Shown: positions 40,419 through 49,609, counted from the stretch's first letter. The stretch is 64,000 nucleotides of DNA from Hymenobacter perfusus (GCF_003944765.1 NZ_RWIU01000001.1:186001-250000); one strand, 5' to 3'. Notes: generated by a model from the sequence alone, not told the origin. Numbers and translations: made by a program.

Positions 40419-40916
40419 CTACTGGTAGGAAGTCAGCATATCATCAGGAGTCAGTATGATTCTGCTTTGTGGAACTGCTTGCAGAAACTGATGACCAAGG
40501 CTTTCATCCCGAAACTTCACCTGTGTGAAGGTACTATCAAAGGCTACTATTTCGATTTCAGAAGCTGCTAATTGGAATACCTCAGGCTCAGTCCAAATCT
40601 GTCGGTTTCCATCAGCATAGGGAACTTCATCATCAGCCAAATCAGGGACGTCTCCTGCTATGCCACAGAAAACGCCCCATACTACTTGAACACTCTGGTT
40701 AGCCATGGTGTCATACAGCGTCTTGCCAGATACTACCGTGTAAGAATAGGAGTGCTCCATCTTACTTTGCCAAGCTTCTAGCATCGGTACAAACTCCTTG
40801 AGATGCCAGCATTCCAGATTGGAGATAACCCAGTTTAACTTTTCAATCTGTGGCCGAATTACTGGCAGAATTCTATCTAAATCCGTCTGCCACCCTTCTT
40901 CCAACAAAATAGTCAT
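40419..40916 (-). CDS. Hypothetical protein, low GC, behind the carboxylase
   Basis: 165 residues from ATG 40916. Its ATG shares bases with the carboxylase TGA (TGATG), so translation is probably coupled. No signal peptide or membrane segment; acidic, with segments such as WVISNLECWHLKEFVPMLEAW and VPDLADDEVPYADGNRQIW. Composition is poorer in GC than the carboxylase. No family recognised. It is enclosed by two copies of the carboxylase 3' end, which points to acquisition as cargo. Confidence 0.65.
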   Translation of the reverse strand: MTILLEEGWQTDLDRILPVIRPQIEKLNWVISNLECWHLKEFVPMLEAWQSKMEHSYSYTVVSGKTLYDTMANQSVQVVWGVFCGIAGDVPDLADDEVPYADGNRQIWTEPEVFQLAASEIEIVAFDSTFTQVKFRDESLGHQFLQAVPQSRIILTPDDMLTSYQ

Positions 40917-42544
40917 CACACCTGAATCACGCCCACGTTATACGCCTTTTCAATGGGCGCGTGGTTGGCCATGCTGATGCCTTGGGAAATGACTTTGCGG
41001 GTTTCCAGCGGGTCGATGATGGCATCGACCCAGAGGCGGGCCGCGGCGTAGTAGGGCGAGAGTTGCTCATCGTAGCGGGCTTTGATGCGGTCCAGCAGCT
41101 CCTTCTCGGCTTCGGGCGTGATGACTTCGCCTTTGGCTTTCAAGGATGCTACCTGAATCTGCAGGAGCGTGTTGGCGGCGGCGGCTCCGCTCATTACGGC
41201 CAGTTGGGCCGTGGGCCAGGCCACGATGAGGCGCGGGTCGTAGGCTTTGCCGCACATGGCGTAGTTGCCGGCGCCGTAGCTGTTGCCAATCACCACTGAG
41301 AACTTGGGCACCACGGAGTTGGCCATGGCATTCACCATTTTGGCGCCGTCCTTAATGATGCCGCCGTGCTCACTCTGCGAGCCCACCATGAAGCCCGACA
41401 CGTCGTGCAGGAACACCAGCGGGATGCGCTTCTGGTTGCAGTTCATGATGAAGCGCGCCGCCTTATCGGCCGAGTCGGAGTAGATGACGCCGCCCATCTG
41501 CATGGCGCCCTTCTTGGTCTTTACGATTTTGCGCTGGTTGGCCACGATGCCCACGGCCCAGCCATCAATGCGGGCGAGGCCACAGAGCAGCGTCTGGCCG
41601 TAGAGGTCCTTGTAGGGCTCGAACTCCGAGTCATCCACCAGCCGCCGGATGATGTCCATCATGTCGTAGGGCTTGGCGCGGTCGGCGGGCAGCAAGCCCA
41701 GGATTTCGGCCGGATTTTCCTTGGGCGCGGTGGGCGTTTTGCGCGAGAAGCCAGCCGTGGCGTGGCCACCCAGCTTATCGAAGATGTTGCGAATGTGCTC
41801 CAGGCATTCCTCGTCGGTGGCAAACTTGTAGTCCGTCACGCCCGAAATTTCGGAGTGCGTAGTAGCGCCGCCCAGCGTCTCGTTGTCGATGGATTCGCCG
41901 ATGGCCGACTTCACCAGGTAGGAGCCCGCCAGGAACACCGAGCCGGTGCCGTCCACAATCATGGCCTCGTCGCTCATAATGGGCAGGTAGGCGCCGCCGG
42001 CCACGCATGGGCCCATAATAGCGGCCAGCTGCACGATGCCCATGCTGCTCATCACGGCGTTGTTGCGGAAGATGCGGCCGAAGTGCTCCTTATCGGGGAA
42101 GATTTCGTCCTGCATGGGCAGGTACACGCCCGCCGAATCGACGAGGTAGATAATGGGCAGCTTATTTTCGATGCTGATTTCCTGGGCCCGCAGGTTCTTC
42201 TTGGCCGTAATCGGGAACCAGGCGCCGGCCTTCACGGTGGCGTCGTTGGCGACTACCACGCACTGCCGGCCCTGCACCCAGCCAATCACTACCACCACGC
42301 CGCCGCCAGGGCAGCCGCCTTCCTCCTGGTACATCCCCTCCCCCGCAAACGCCCCGATTTCCACAGTTTCCGAGTCCTTATCGAGCAGATACTCGATCCG
42401 CTCCCGGGCCGTGAGCTTGCCCTTAGCCTTGTGCGCGGCAATGCGCTTCTCGCCGCCGCCGAGGGCCACTTTCTCCAGCCGCTTTTTCAGTTGGAAGTTG
42501 AGTTGCTTGATGCTGTCTTCGTTTTTGTTGAATTCGAGGTTCAT
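40916..42544 (-). CDS. Acyl-CoA carboxylase, carboxyltransferase (beta) subunit
   Basis: 542 residues, full length. N-terminal carboxyltransferase half: GKLTARERIEYLLDKDSE, GGCPGGGVVVVIGWVQGRQ, LPIIYLVDSAGVYLP, IMGPCVAGGAYLPIMSDE. C-terminal half: VFLHDVSGFMVG, NSYGAGNYAMCGKAYDPR and AVMSGAAAANTLL. The sequence fits propionyl-CoA or methylcrotonyl-CoA carboxylase; methylmalonyl-CoA mutase genes in the window favour propionyl-CoA, but the GAGNYAMCG block also resembles methylcrotonyl enzymes. The biotin-carrying alpha subunit is not in the window. Its last 75 bp are duplicated at 40335. Confidence 0.9.
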   Translation of the reverse strand: MNLEFNKNEDSIKQLNFQLKKRLEKVALGGGEKRIAAHKAKGKLTARERIEYLLDKDSETVEIGAFAGEGMYQEEGGCPGGGVVVVIGWVQGRQCVVVANDATVKAGAWFPITAKKNLRAQEISIENKLPIIYLVDSAGVYLPMQDEIFPDKEHFGRIFRNNAVMSSMGIVQLAAIMGPCVAGGAYLPIMSDEAMIVDGTGSVFLAGSYLVKSAIGESIDNETLGGATTHSEISGVTDYKFATDEECLEHIRNIFDKLGGHATAGFSRKTPTAPKENPAEILGLLPADRAKPYDMMDIIRRLVDDSEFEPYKDLYGQTLLCGLARIDGWAVGIVANQRKIVKTKKGAMQMGGVIYSDSADKAARFIMNCNQKRIPLVFLHDVSGFMVGSQSEHGGIIKDGAKMVNAMANSVVPKFSVVIGNSYGAGNYAMCGKAYDPRLIVAWPTAQLAVMSGAAAANTLLQIQVASLKAKGEVITPEAEKELLDRIKARYDEQLSPYYAAARLWVDAIIDPLETRKVISQGISMANHAPIEKAYNVGVIQV

Positions 42545-42566
42545 TGGGGTGGGAACGGGTGGGAGC

Positions 42567-42669
42567 GGTGAACTTGTGAGATGGTGAAATAGTGAGTTTG
42601 ACGTTCTGCTGGCCTATGCGGCGCAGTTTGAACGTCAAACTCACTATTTCACCATCTCACAAGTTCACC
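42567..42669. repeat. Perfect long palindrome of 8-bp units
   Basis: Two perfectly complementary 40-nt arms (42567-42606 and 42630-42669) with a 23-nt loop. The left arm is GTGAACTT, GTGAGATG, GTGAAATA, GTGAGTTT, then GACGTTC. It lies upstream of the carboxylase ATG (42544) and downstream of the mlaD-family terminator. It is the best-preserved member of the family of unit-built intergenic palindromes. Confidence 0.75.
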
Positions 42670-42681
42670 ATTGGGTGGAAG

Positions 42682-42710
42682 CAAAAAATCCGCCCCTCGC
42701 AGGGCGGATT
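42682..42710 (-). terminator. Terminator after the MlaD-family gene
   Basis: Nine-bp stem AATCCGCCC with GGGCGGATT, 6-nt loop, and an A6 run that becomes a U-run on the minus-strand transcript, 35 bp after the stop at 42745. Confidence 0.85.
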
Positions 42711-42744
42711 CAAAGGTAAGAGGATTGCTGTTTGTGGTCGATAC

Positions 42745-43749
42745 CTACTTGATGGTCGTTTTGGATTCGGTTTCGGTTACGGTGCCATTAGGCTTCACGG
42801 TCGTGGTTTCCACCTCTTTCTTGGCTTTGTCCTTACCGCCACCGAACACCGAGAAGTGTACGTAGCGCTTGGGGTTAGCCTGGAAGTCGGTGAGCAGCGT
42901 GTTGGTGCTGGCGGCCGTAGCATTGAGGTTGTTGTAGAGCGTAGTGTCGTTGATGAGCTTGCCCAACGAGCCTTTCTGGTCCGATAATGAGCGGTTCAGG
43001 GTGGTCATGGTGCCCTGAGCTTCCGTCATGGTGGCGTTGAGCTTACGCATGGCCGGACCCACGGGCGCACCTTTCAGCGAGTCGCTGAGCACCGAGAAAT
43101 TGGTGGCAATACGGTCGAACTTGGCGCTGGTTTTGTTCAGCTCCGAAGTCAGGCGGGCCATGTTGGTGGTAATTTCGTTTATGTTGCGCTGGTTCATCAG
43201 CAGCAGATTTTTCAGGGCCTCGGTGCTGCCCTGGGCATTGAGCAAGGTGGCCTGGAGGCTCACGCGGGCGTCCTTGTTCAGGAAGCCGTTCACCTTGATC
43301 AGCGTGGAGTCCACAGTGCCGAGCACGGGCAGGGCCTTGGCCTGGAAGGCATCCGTGATACTGGCTACGGTATAGGATTTCAGCTCCTCCCCGCCGTCGT
43401 ACACCTTGCTATCCTTGCCCAAAAACAGAGTAATGGTTTTGGAACCAAGCAACGAGCCGCTGAGCGAAGCCACCGTGGAGTCGCCCACGGTTACGCCCTT
43501 TTGCAGCTCCACGGCCACTTTCACCCGGTTGCCTTCTTCGGGCACCAGCATCATTTCCTTGACCTGGCCCACCTTGATGCCGTTCAGGATAACCGGATTG
43601 CCCACGTTCAGGCCGTCCACGTTATCGTATTTGGCGTAGTAGGTGCGGTCGGAGGAGAGCAGGTTGCTGCCCTTCAGGAACTGAAAGCCCACGACGAGCA
43701 GGGCAACAGCCACAATGCCCAGCAGGGCCACTTTAATTTCTTTCGACAC
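42745..43749 (-). CDS. MlaD/MCE-domain lipid transport protein
   Basis: 334 residues. One membrane helix at the N-terminus (EIKVALLGIVAVALLVVGFQFL) followed by the MCE domain (YYAKYDNVDGLNVGNPVILNGIKVGQVKEMML), then a long helical region with many Asn/Thr/Leu heptads and a basic, charged tail. Such proteins form hexamers that carry phospholipids between inner and outer membranes. No mla ATPase or permease is nearby, as often in Bacteroidota. It follows the amidase gene by 63 bp on the same strand and is likely cotranscribed. Confidence 0.9.
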   Translation of the reverse strand: MSKEIKVALLGIVAVALLVVGFQFLKGSNLLSSDRTYYAKYDNVDGLNVGNPVILNGIKVGQVKEMMLVPEEGNRVKVAVELQKGVTVGDSTVASLSGSLLGSKTITLFLGKDSKVYDGGEELKSYTVASITDAFQAKALPVLGTVDSTLIKVNGFLNKDARVSLQATLLNAQGSTEALKNLLLMNQRNINEITTNMARLTSELNKTSAKFDRIATNFSVLSDSLKGAPVGPAMRKLNATMTEAQGTMTTLNRSLSDQKGSLGKLINDTTLYNNLNATAASTNTLLTDFQANPKRYVHFSVFGGGKDKAKKEVETTTVKPNGTVTETESKTTIK

Positions 43750-43812
43750 GGGGGTCAGCGGTTGGTTGGAGGGAGAGTCAGAAGGAAGCGGGCCGGTTGC
43801 ACAACCGGCCGG

Positions 43813-44619
43813 TTATTCGCCCGAGGCCGCTTCCAGCTCGTTCTTGTAGTCGCGGAAGGCCTGGTAAATACCCGAGGCCATATACGACTGATTGGCCTTA
43901 TCGTTCAGATACAGTTCCTCCTGCCGGTTGGTAAGGAAGCCTGACTCGATGAGCACGGCCGGCATGGTGGATTTCCAGAGCACCAGAAAACCCGCCTGTT
44001 TCACCCCGCGCGAGGGCCGATTAACGGTTGTGCGCAGTTGCCGGTCTACCTTCTGGGCAAACCGGATGCTGTTTACCATGTGGGCGCTCTGGAAAAGCGA
44101 AAACAGGATGTGGCTCTGGGGCGAAGTCGGGTCGAAGCCGTTGTAGCGCTCTTTGTAGTTGTCTTCCTGCAGAATTACGGCGTTTTCGCGCTTGGCAACC
44201 GAGAGGTTGGCGTCGGTTTTGTGCGGCCCCATCGTCCAGACTTCGGTACCATTGGCGGCCGGCGCGCTGGCGTTGCAGTGTACCGAGATAAACAGATCCG
44301 CATTATTCTTATTGGCAATACCCGCCCGGTCGGCCAGCTCCACAAATACATCTGTTTTGCGGGTGTATACAACCTTTACGTCGGGCATGTTCTCTTCAAT
44401 CTGATGTCCCAGCGCCAGAATAATTTTCAGGGCCACATCGGCCTCGCGGGCCTTCACGCCCGCGCACCCACGGTCTTTGCCGCCGTGGCCCGCATCGAGC
44501 ACAACTGTGCGCAGCCGGTACCGCGCGGGCGGCTGGGCCGTAGGGGCCGAAGCCCGGGGAACAGAAAAGCCGGCGAACAGTAAGAGGGCCGCCGTGCCCA
44601 GAGCGACAATATTCCGCAC
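43813..44619 (-). CDS. N-acetylmuramoyl-L-alanine amidase
   Basis: 268 residues from GTG 44619, chosen because it begins the hydrophobic signal (RNIVALGTAALLLFAGFSV); a GTG at 44667 would add 16 residues. Amidase_3 motifs: VVLDAGHGGKDRG (Zn His), EADVALKIILALG, SVHCNASAP (Zn His) and AVLIESGFLTNRQEE with the catalytic Glu. It cleaves the amide bond between muramic acid and the stem peptide in the periplasm. Start lies 69 bp from the divergent lptD. Confidence 0.92.
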   Translation of the reverse strand: MRNIVALGTAALLLFAGFSVPRASAPTAQPPARYRLRTVVLDAGHGGKDRGCAGVKAREADVALKIILALGHQIEENMPDVKVVYTRKTDVFVELADRAGIANKNNADLFISVHCNASAPAANGTEVWTMGPHKTDANLSVAKRENAVILQEDNYKERYNGFDPTSPQSHILFSLFQSAHMVNSIRFAQKVDRQLRTTVNRPSRGVKQAGFLVLWKSTMPAVLIESGFLTNRQEELYLNDKANQSYMASGIYQAFRDYKNELEAASGE

Positions 44620-44648
44620 GGTGTTCGTTAGTTGGGGCAGCGACCCGC

Positions 44649-44656
44649 TACCTTTG
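44649..44656 (+). promoter_or_regulatory. TACCTTTG -7 box upstream of lptD
   Basis: Exact TAnnTTTG match 32 bp before the GTG start at 44689. A TTG at 44632-44634 is closer than the usual spacing, so the -33 element is unclear. Confidence 0.45.
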
Positions 44657-44688
44657 CAAACCGCCACAAAATAAACGATAAAAACTAC

Positions 44689-47565
44689 GTGGCCTCATCC
44701 GCGCCTGTGTTCCATCCTGTATTGCGTGCGTTCCGGCCGCTGCGGCGGCTTTTCGGCCTGCTCATTTTATTTCTGAGCCTGGGCCTGCTCGTGCCCGCCC
44801 AAGCCCAGCAGCGCCCCCGCACCACCAACGTACCCGCCGATGTGCGGCCCGCACCCAAGGTACTCAACCCACCGGCCCCCGCTTCTCCGGTACGTGATAC
44901 CACAGGCCTGGTTTCCGGCTCGCCCGACTCGCTGCGCGTAGCAGCCGGGGGCCGCAAGGGCGCGGTGGAAACCACCGTGAAGTACAAGGCCCAGGACTCC
45001 ATCCGCTTCGAAGTGCAGAACAAGCGCGCCATCCTCTACGACAAAGCTGACGTGGAGTACGGCGAAATGAACCTGAAAGCGGCCCTTATCACGGTGGATT
45101 ACAGCAAGAACCTAGTAACGGCCGAGGGGGCCGCCGACTCTACCGGCCGCATGCGCGACCGGCCGGTGTTCAAGCAGGGCGCCGAAAACTACCAGGCCGG
45201 CCGCATCGACTACAACCTCAAGAGCAAGCGGGGCCGCATTACCGACGTAGTCACCCAGCAGGGCGAAGGCTACATCCACGCCGAAACCATCAAGAAAAAC
45301 AGCTACAACGAGCTGTTTGGGGTGCATGGCCGCTACACCACCTGCAACCTGGAGCACCCGCACTTCTTCATCAACGCCTCCAAAATGAAGGTGATACCGG
45401 GCCAGAGCGTGGTCACGGGCCCGTTCAACCTGGTTATCGGGGATATTCCCACGCCGCTGGGCTTTCTGTTCGGGTATTTCCCGAGCCCCAAATCCAACAA
45501 GCGGGCCTCGGGCCTGATTATCCCCACCTTCGGGCAGGCCGCCGACCGGGGCTTTTTCCTGCGCAACGGCGGCTACTACTGGGCCGCCAACGACCACATT
45601 GGGGTGCGCCTGACGGGTGACATTTACAGCGGCAACGCCGAGCAATTTGGGGGCTGGCGGGGCACGGCCGAAATGCAGTACATCACCCGCTACCGCTACC
45701 AGGGCCTGTTCACGTTCAATTACAGCTCCCAACCCACCGAGCGGCTGCTGGGCACCACCGACGTCAATACCAACCCCGCGTTCAACATTCCGCGCTCTTC
45801 CAAAACGTTTGCGCTCATGTGGACGCACACGCCGGTGCCGCGCCCCAACGGCGGCCGGTTCTCGGCCAACGTGAACGTGAGCAGCAACAACTACTTCCGG
45901 CAAAACTCTTATAACGTCCGCAACTACCTTACCTCGGCCTTTCAGTCGAACATCAGCTACTCCAAGCAGCTGCGCAACGCGCCCATCAACTACAGCGTGA
46001 ACCTGAGCCAGAGCCAGAACACGCAGACCGGTACGATGGACTTTACCCTGCCCGATGTGACGGCCCAACTGGCCCGTCAGTACGTGTACGACCTTCTGGG
46101 GCTGCAGCCACGTAAGCTTTACGAGCAGCTGGCCTTCTCCTACGACCTGACTTTCCAGAACAAGCTCTCCAACTCTATCCCGGCCCGTCAGGTAAACGGT
46201 GGAGCTATTCCGCTCATTGGAGGTTCCAACACAGCCTTTATAATGCCCGTCAAGCTGGGCAGCATCGATAAGCTGCTGCGCAACTCCCAGACCGGCATGC
46301 GTCACAATTTCGGTATCACGCTGGGCAGCTACAACTTCGCCCACGTCAACATCAGCCCCAGCGTTTCCTACAACGAAATCTGGTATTTCAAGCGGCTGGA
46401 CTACACGTACAGCGAAACCGCCAAGGCCGTGCGCGTGGATACCACGGCCAGCTTCAACCGGTTGTACAACGTTTCGGGTGGCGTCAACCTCAGCACCAAC
46501 TTTTACGGCACCATCGTGCGCAAAGGCACCCGCAAGATTCAGGCGTTGCGCCATAAGGTGACGCCCAGCCTGAACTACAACTATGCGCCCGGCACCAGCA
46601 AAAACGACCCGGCCTTTAGCCGCGTGCAACTGACCGGCCTGCGCGACCCGGCCACCGGCCGCCTGTATTCGGAGGGCAGTACGTACAGGACCAACGAAGG
46701 CTTTTTACTGCCCCGCTACAACGGTTTCCTCTACGGAGTACCCACCAGCAGCCGAGTGAGCCGAGTGAGTTTTGCGCTGCAGAATGCCGTGGAAATGAAA
46801 GTGCGCAACTCCCAGGACACTACTGGCAACACCCCGTTCAACAAAGTCAGCCTGATTGACGGGCTGGATTTCAGCACCGGCTACGACCTGGCCAAAGACA
46901 CTTTTCAGCTCGACCCGCTGTCGGTTACGTTTCGGACCCAGGTAGCCCGCAAGCTGCAGATTACCATCAACGGCAACTTCGATTTTTACCAGCAGGATTC
47001 GCTGCGCCAGCCCATCAACTCGTTTCTCTGGCAGCAAAGCAACTTTAAGCTGGCCCGCCTGAGCACGGCCAACGCCTCCCTCTCCTACCAGTTCAACCCC
47101 AGCCAGGGCCAGAAAAAATCCACCATCCGCCGCGACGCGGCCCCGGTGAACGACCCGCAGCTGGGCTCTCCGCGCCAGCTCAACCCCTACGAGGACTACG
47201 TTGATTTTAGCATTCCGTGGGAGCTGAGCACCAGCTTCACGGCCTCGTACGCCAACCAGGGCCCGTTGCCGGAGCTACCCAGCCGCCCGCGCAAATCGGC
47301 GTACACGGCCGCCACGCTGAACCTCAACGGCTCCGTGAAGCTCACCGACACCTTCCGCTTCGGGTTCAGCACCAACTACGACTTCATCAACAAGACCCCC
47401 GCCTTCACCAGCCTCGATTTCACCAAGGACCTGCACTGCTGGCAGATCAACGGCAACTGGCGGCCCTTCGGCCCCACCCGCGGCTATTTCGTGACCATTG
47501 CAGCCAAATCGGCTCTGTTGCAGGACCTGAAGCTGAGCCGCAACCGCACCTTCCTGAACTATTAA
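44689..47565 (+). CDS. lptD: LptD-like LPS assembly outer-membrane protein
   Basis: 958 residues from GTG 44689, preferred to a TTG at 44632 because a signal peptide follows (RRLFGLLILFLSLGLLVPAQAQ). Residues about 85-240 form the OstA/LptA-like jelly roll (KRAILYDKADVEYGEMNLKAALITVDYSKNLVTAEG, and ITDVVTQQGEGYIHAETI), then the large barrel begins with GDIPTPLGFLFGYFPSPKSNKRASGLIIP. It inserts lipopolysaccharide into the outer leaflet. In this lineage it is larger than proteobacterial LptD. Followed 152 bp later by panB. Confidence 0.9.
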   Translation: MASSAPVFHPVLRAFRPLRRLFGLLILFLSLGLLVPAQAQQRPRTTNVPADVRPAPKVLNPPAPASPVRDTTGLVSGSPDSLRVAAGGRKGAVETTVKYKAQDSIRFEVQNKRAILYDKADVEYGEMNLKAALITVDYSKNLVTAEGAADSTGRMRDRPVFKQGAENYQAGRIDYNLKSKRGRITDVVTQQGEGYIHAETIKKNSYNELFGVHGRYTTCNLEHPHFFINASKMKVIPGQSVVTGPFNLVIGDIPTPLGFLFGYFPSPKSNKRASGLIIPTFGQAADRGFFLRNGGYYWAANDHIGVRLTGDIYSGNAEQFGGWRGTAEMQYITRYRYQGLFTFNYSSQPTERLLGTTDVNTNPAFNIPRSSKTFALMWTHTPVPRPNGGRFSANVNVSSNNYFRQNSYNVRNYLTSAFQSNISYSKQLRNAPINYSVNLSQSQNTQTGTMDFTLPDVTAQLARQYVYDLLGLQPRKLYEQLAFSYDLTFQNKLSNSIPARQVNGGAIPLIGGSNTAFIMPVKLGSIDKLLRNSQTGMRHNFGITLGSYNFAHVNISPSVSYNEIWYFKRLDYTYSETAKAVRVDTTASFNRLYNVSGGVNLSTNFYGTIVRKGTRKIQALRHKVTPSLNYNYAPGTSKNDPAFSRVQLTGLRDPATGRLYSEGSTYRTNEGFLLPRYNGFLYGVPTSSRVSRVSFALQNAVEMKVRNSQDTTGNTPFNKVSLIDGLDFSTGYDLAKDTFQLDPLSVTFRTQVARKLQITINGNFDFYQQDSLRQPINSFLWQQSNFKLARLSTANASLSYQFNPSQGQKKSTIRRDAAPVNDPQLGSPRQLNPYEDYVDFSIPWELSTSFTASYANQGPLPELPSRPRKSAYTAATLNLNGSVKLTDTFRFGFSTNYDFINKTPAFTSLDFTKDLHCWQINGNWRPFGPTRGYFVTIAAKSALLQDLKLSRNRTFLNY

Positions 47566-47717
47566 CGGCTGCTCTGCTGAAACGCTGGCCGCAGCAAGCA
47601 GGAACAGCCTGAGCCAGGGGGCGGGCGGCGGGCGGGACGGATTGGAAGAATTTAGGCACTTTTGCCCCACTTCCGGCTTCTGATGCCGGCTTCTGTCTTA
47701 CTTCACTTTCCTTTCCC

Positions 47718-48533
47718 ATGTCCCAGCATAAAGAAGTCAAGCTCGTGACCACGCATCAACTGCTGGCAATGAAGCAACGCGGTGAGAAAATTTCCATGCT
47801 CACCGCCTACGACTTCTCGATGGCGCAGATCCTGGACGGGGCCGGCATCGACGTGCTGCTCGTCGGCGACTCGGCCTCCAACGTCATGGCCGGCCACGAA
47901 ACCACCCTGCCCATCACCCTCGACCAGATGATTTACCACGCCCAAAGCGTGGTGCGGGCCGTGAAGCGCGCCTTTGTGGTAGTGGATATGCCGTTTGGAT
48001 CCTACCAGGGCAATTCATCGGAAGCCTTGCGCTCGGCTATTCGCATCATGAAGGAGTCGGGCGGGCACGGCATCAAGCTGGAAGGCGGCGCCGAAATCAA
48101 AGACAGCATCACGCGAATTCTGACCGCCGGCATTCCCGTAATGGGCCATTTGGGGCTTACTCCCCAAAGTATTTATAAATTTGGCACCTACACCGTGCGG
48201 GCCAAGGAAGAAGCCGAGGCGCAGAAGCTGATTGAAGACGCGTTGCTGCTCCAGGAAATCGGGTGTTTTGCGCTGGTACTGGAGAAGATTCCGTCGAGCC
48301 TGGCCAAACAAGTTGCCGAGAAGCTGGATATTCCGGTCATCGGCATCGGAGCCGGCCCCGACGTGGACGGGCAGGTACTGGTGGTGCACGATATGCTGGG
48401 CATCACCAAGGAGTTCAAGCCCCGCTTCCTGCGTCGCTACGCCGAACTGGGCGACCTGATGCACGACGCCGTGCAGCGCTACATCCAAGACGTAAAAGCC
48501 AACGACTTCCCCACCCCGGACGAAGCGTACTAA
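47718..48533 (+). CDS. panB: 3-methyl-2-oxobutanoate hydroxymethyltransferase
   Basis: 271 residues, the standard size. Family blocks: [39 protein letters not shown] (with the Mg-binding Asp in GDS), [16 protein letters not shown]-like IKLEGGAE, and [11 protein letters not shown]. It makes ketopantoate from ketoisovalerate and methylene-THF in pantothenate (CoA) synthesis. Cytoplasmic. The other pan genes are not in the window. Confidence 0.95.
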   Translation: MSQHKEVKLVTTHQLLAMKQRGEKISMLTAYDFSMAQILDGAGIDVLLVGDSASNVMAGHETTLPITLDQMIYHAQSVVRAVKRAFVVVDMPFGSYQGNSSEALRSAIRIMKESGGHGIKLEGGAEIKDSITRILTAGIPVMGHLGLTPQSIYKFGTYTVRAKEEAEAQKLIEDALLLQEIGCFALVLEKIPSSLAKQVAEKLDIPVIGIGAGPDVDGQVLVVHDMLGITKEFKPRFLRRYAELGDLMHDAVQRYIQDVKANDFPTPDEAY

Positions 48534-48550
48534 ATCAATTAAAAATGAAG

Positions 48551-48630
48551 AATTGAAAATTGAAAAAGCGCTGAATTATGTCTGCTGGCTTAGATGAAGC
48601 CGCACTGCTCAATTCAGCGCTTTTTCAATT
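48551..48630. repeat. AT-rich hairpin between panB and the pseudouridine synthase
   Basis: A perfect 20-bp inverted repeat (48558-48577 with 48611-48630, AATTGAAAAAGCGCTGAATT type) extended by looser ATTAA/TTAAT pairing to about 48541 and 48650. The loop contains an in-frame ATG at 48578 that would put loop sequence into the following protein. Confidence 0.6.
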
Positions 48631-48652
48631 CTTAATTCTTAATTCTCCAAGA

Positions 48653-49360
48653 GTGAATCGTCCGAATCTGTGGTCGGAGCGGAAGGAAATTCTGTTCGAA
48701 GACAATCATCTGCTCATCATCAACAAGCCCGCCGGCCTGCTCGTGCAGGGCGACGCTACCGGGGATGAGCCGCTTTCGGCCAAGGCCGAGGAGTACCTGC
48801 GCTTCAAGTACAAGAAGCCTGGCGCAGCCTTCGTAGGCGTGGCCCACCGTCTCGACCGGCCCGTGAGCGGCGTGGTGGCCCTGGCCAAAACCAGCAAAGC
48901 CCTGAGCCGCCTCAACGAGCTGTTCCGCGACAATAAGGTGCATAAAACGTACTGGGCTCTCATCGGCAAGTGCCCCGCGCCCACCCAGGGCCACCTCACG
49001 CACTGGCTGGTGAAAGACCCCATCCGCAACACCACTAAGGCCTATACCGAACGCCACGGCCAAGGCCTGAAAGCCGACCTGGACTACCAGGTGCTGGGCC
49101 AAGCCGGCAACCGCTGGCTGGTGCAGGTGAACCCCATTACGGGCCGCCCCCACCAGATTCGGGTGCAGCTCAGCTCCGGCCTCGGCACGCCCATCGTCGG
49201 CGACGTAAAGTACGGGTTCCTGGCGCCGTTGCCCGACGTGAGCATTGCCCTGCACGCGCGTCAGCTAGAGTTTCAGCACCCCGTCACCAAAGAAGCCATG
49301 TGTTTCAAGGCTCCCTTGCCCCACATTGCTCACTGGGAAGCAGCCGAAGCTTATTACTAG
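48653..49360 (+). CDS. RluA-family pseudouridine synthase
   Basis: 235 residues from GTG 48653; an ATG at 48578 is open but lies in the loop of the hairpin and would add 25 hairpin-derived residues. Family motifs: NKPAGLLVQGD, the catalytic HRLDRPVSGVVALAKTSKA with its Asp, and NPITGRPHQIRVQLSS. No S4 domain, as in the short RluA/TruC group. It modifies uridines in rRNA or tRNA; the site is not predictable. Confidence 0.9.
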   Translation: MNRPNLWSERKEILFEDNHLLIINKPAGLLVQGDATGDEPLSAKAEEYLRFKYKKPGAAFVGVAHRLDRPVSGVVALAKTSKALSRLNELFRDNKVHKTYWALIGKCPAPTQGHLTHWLVKDPIRNTTKAYTERHGQGLKADLDYQVLGQAGNRWLVQVNPITGRPHQIRVQLSSGLGTPIVGDVKYGFLAPLPDVSIALHARQLEFQHPVTKEAMCFKAPLPHIAHWEAAEAYY

Positions 49361-49372
49361 AAGCCAGCAGCG

Positions 49373-49448
49373 GGAAGTACGACAGACGCAGTGAACAGGA
49401 TGACTCGCCTGATGAGGTTATTCCGCTCACTGCGTCTGTCGTACTTCC
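49373..49448. terminator. Long 22-bp hairpin after the pseudouridine synthase
   Basis: Perfect 22-bp arms (49373-49394 and 49427-49448) 12 bp after the stop codon, loop 32 nt. No T-run of note; terminator function is likely but not certain, and it could belong to the intergenic palindrome family. Confidence 0.55.
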
Positions 49449-49484
49449 TGTTACTAATAACATTTTGGCCTTTTGATGAGGAAA

Positions 49485-49516
49485 TTGCACTTGGGGCAGG
49501 CGTGGCAGTAGTTTTG
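49485..49516 (+). promoter_or_regulatory. Promoter of the desaturase gene
   Basis: TTG at 49485-49487, 21 bp, then TAGTTTTG at 49509-49516, a good match to the Bacteroidota -33/-7 pattern. Leader about 85 nt to ATG 49610. Confidence 0.55.
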
Positions 49517-49609
49517 TAAAACGGCTCTTGAACTTTCATAGTCAGTTTAGGCTTTTGCCCTCAAATGTGCGGGCCGTTCCCGGTTTCGACCTCTAATCAT
49601 TTCTGCCCA

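Noticed and set aside
45112..46629. 505-residue minus-strand frame inside lptD
   Set aside because: Antisense shadow of the barrel region; low-complexity and without family features.
48578..48652. N-terminal 25 residues of the pseudouridine synthase from ATG 48578
   Set aside because: The sequence comes from the loop and right arm of the intergenic hairpin and does not resemble the family; GTG 48653 is preferred.
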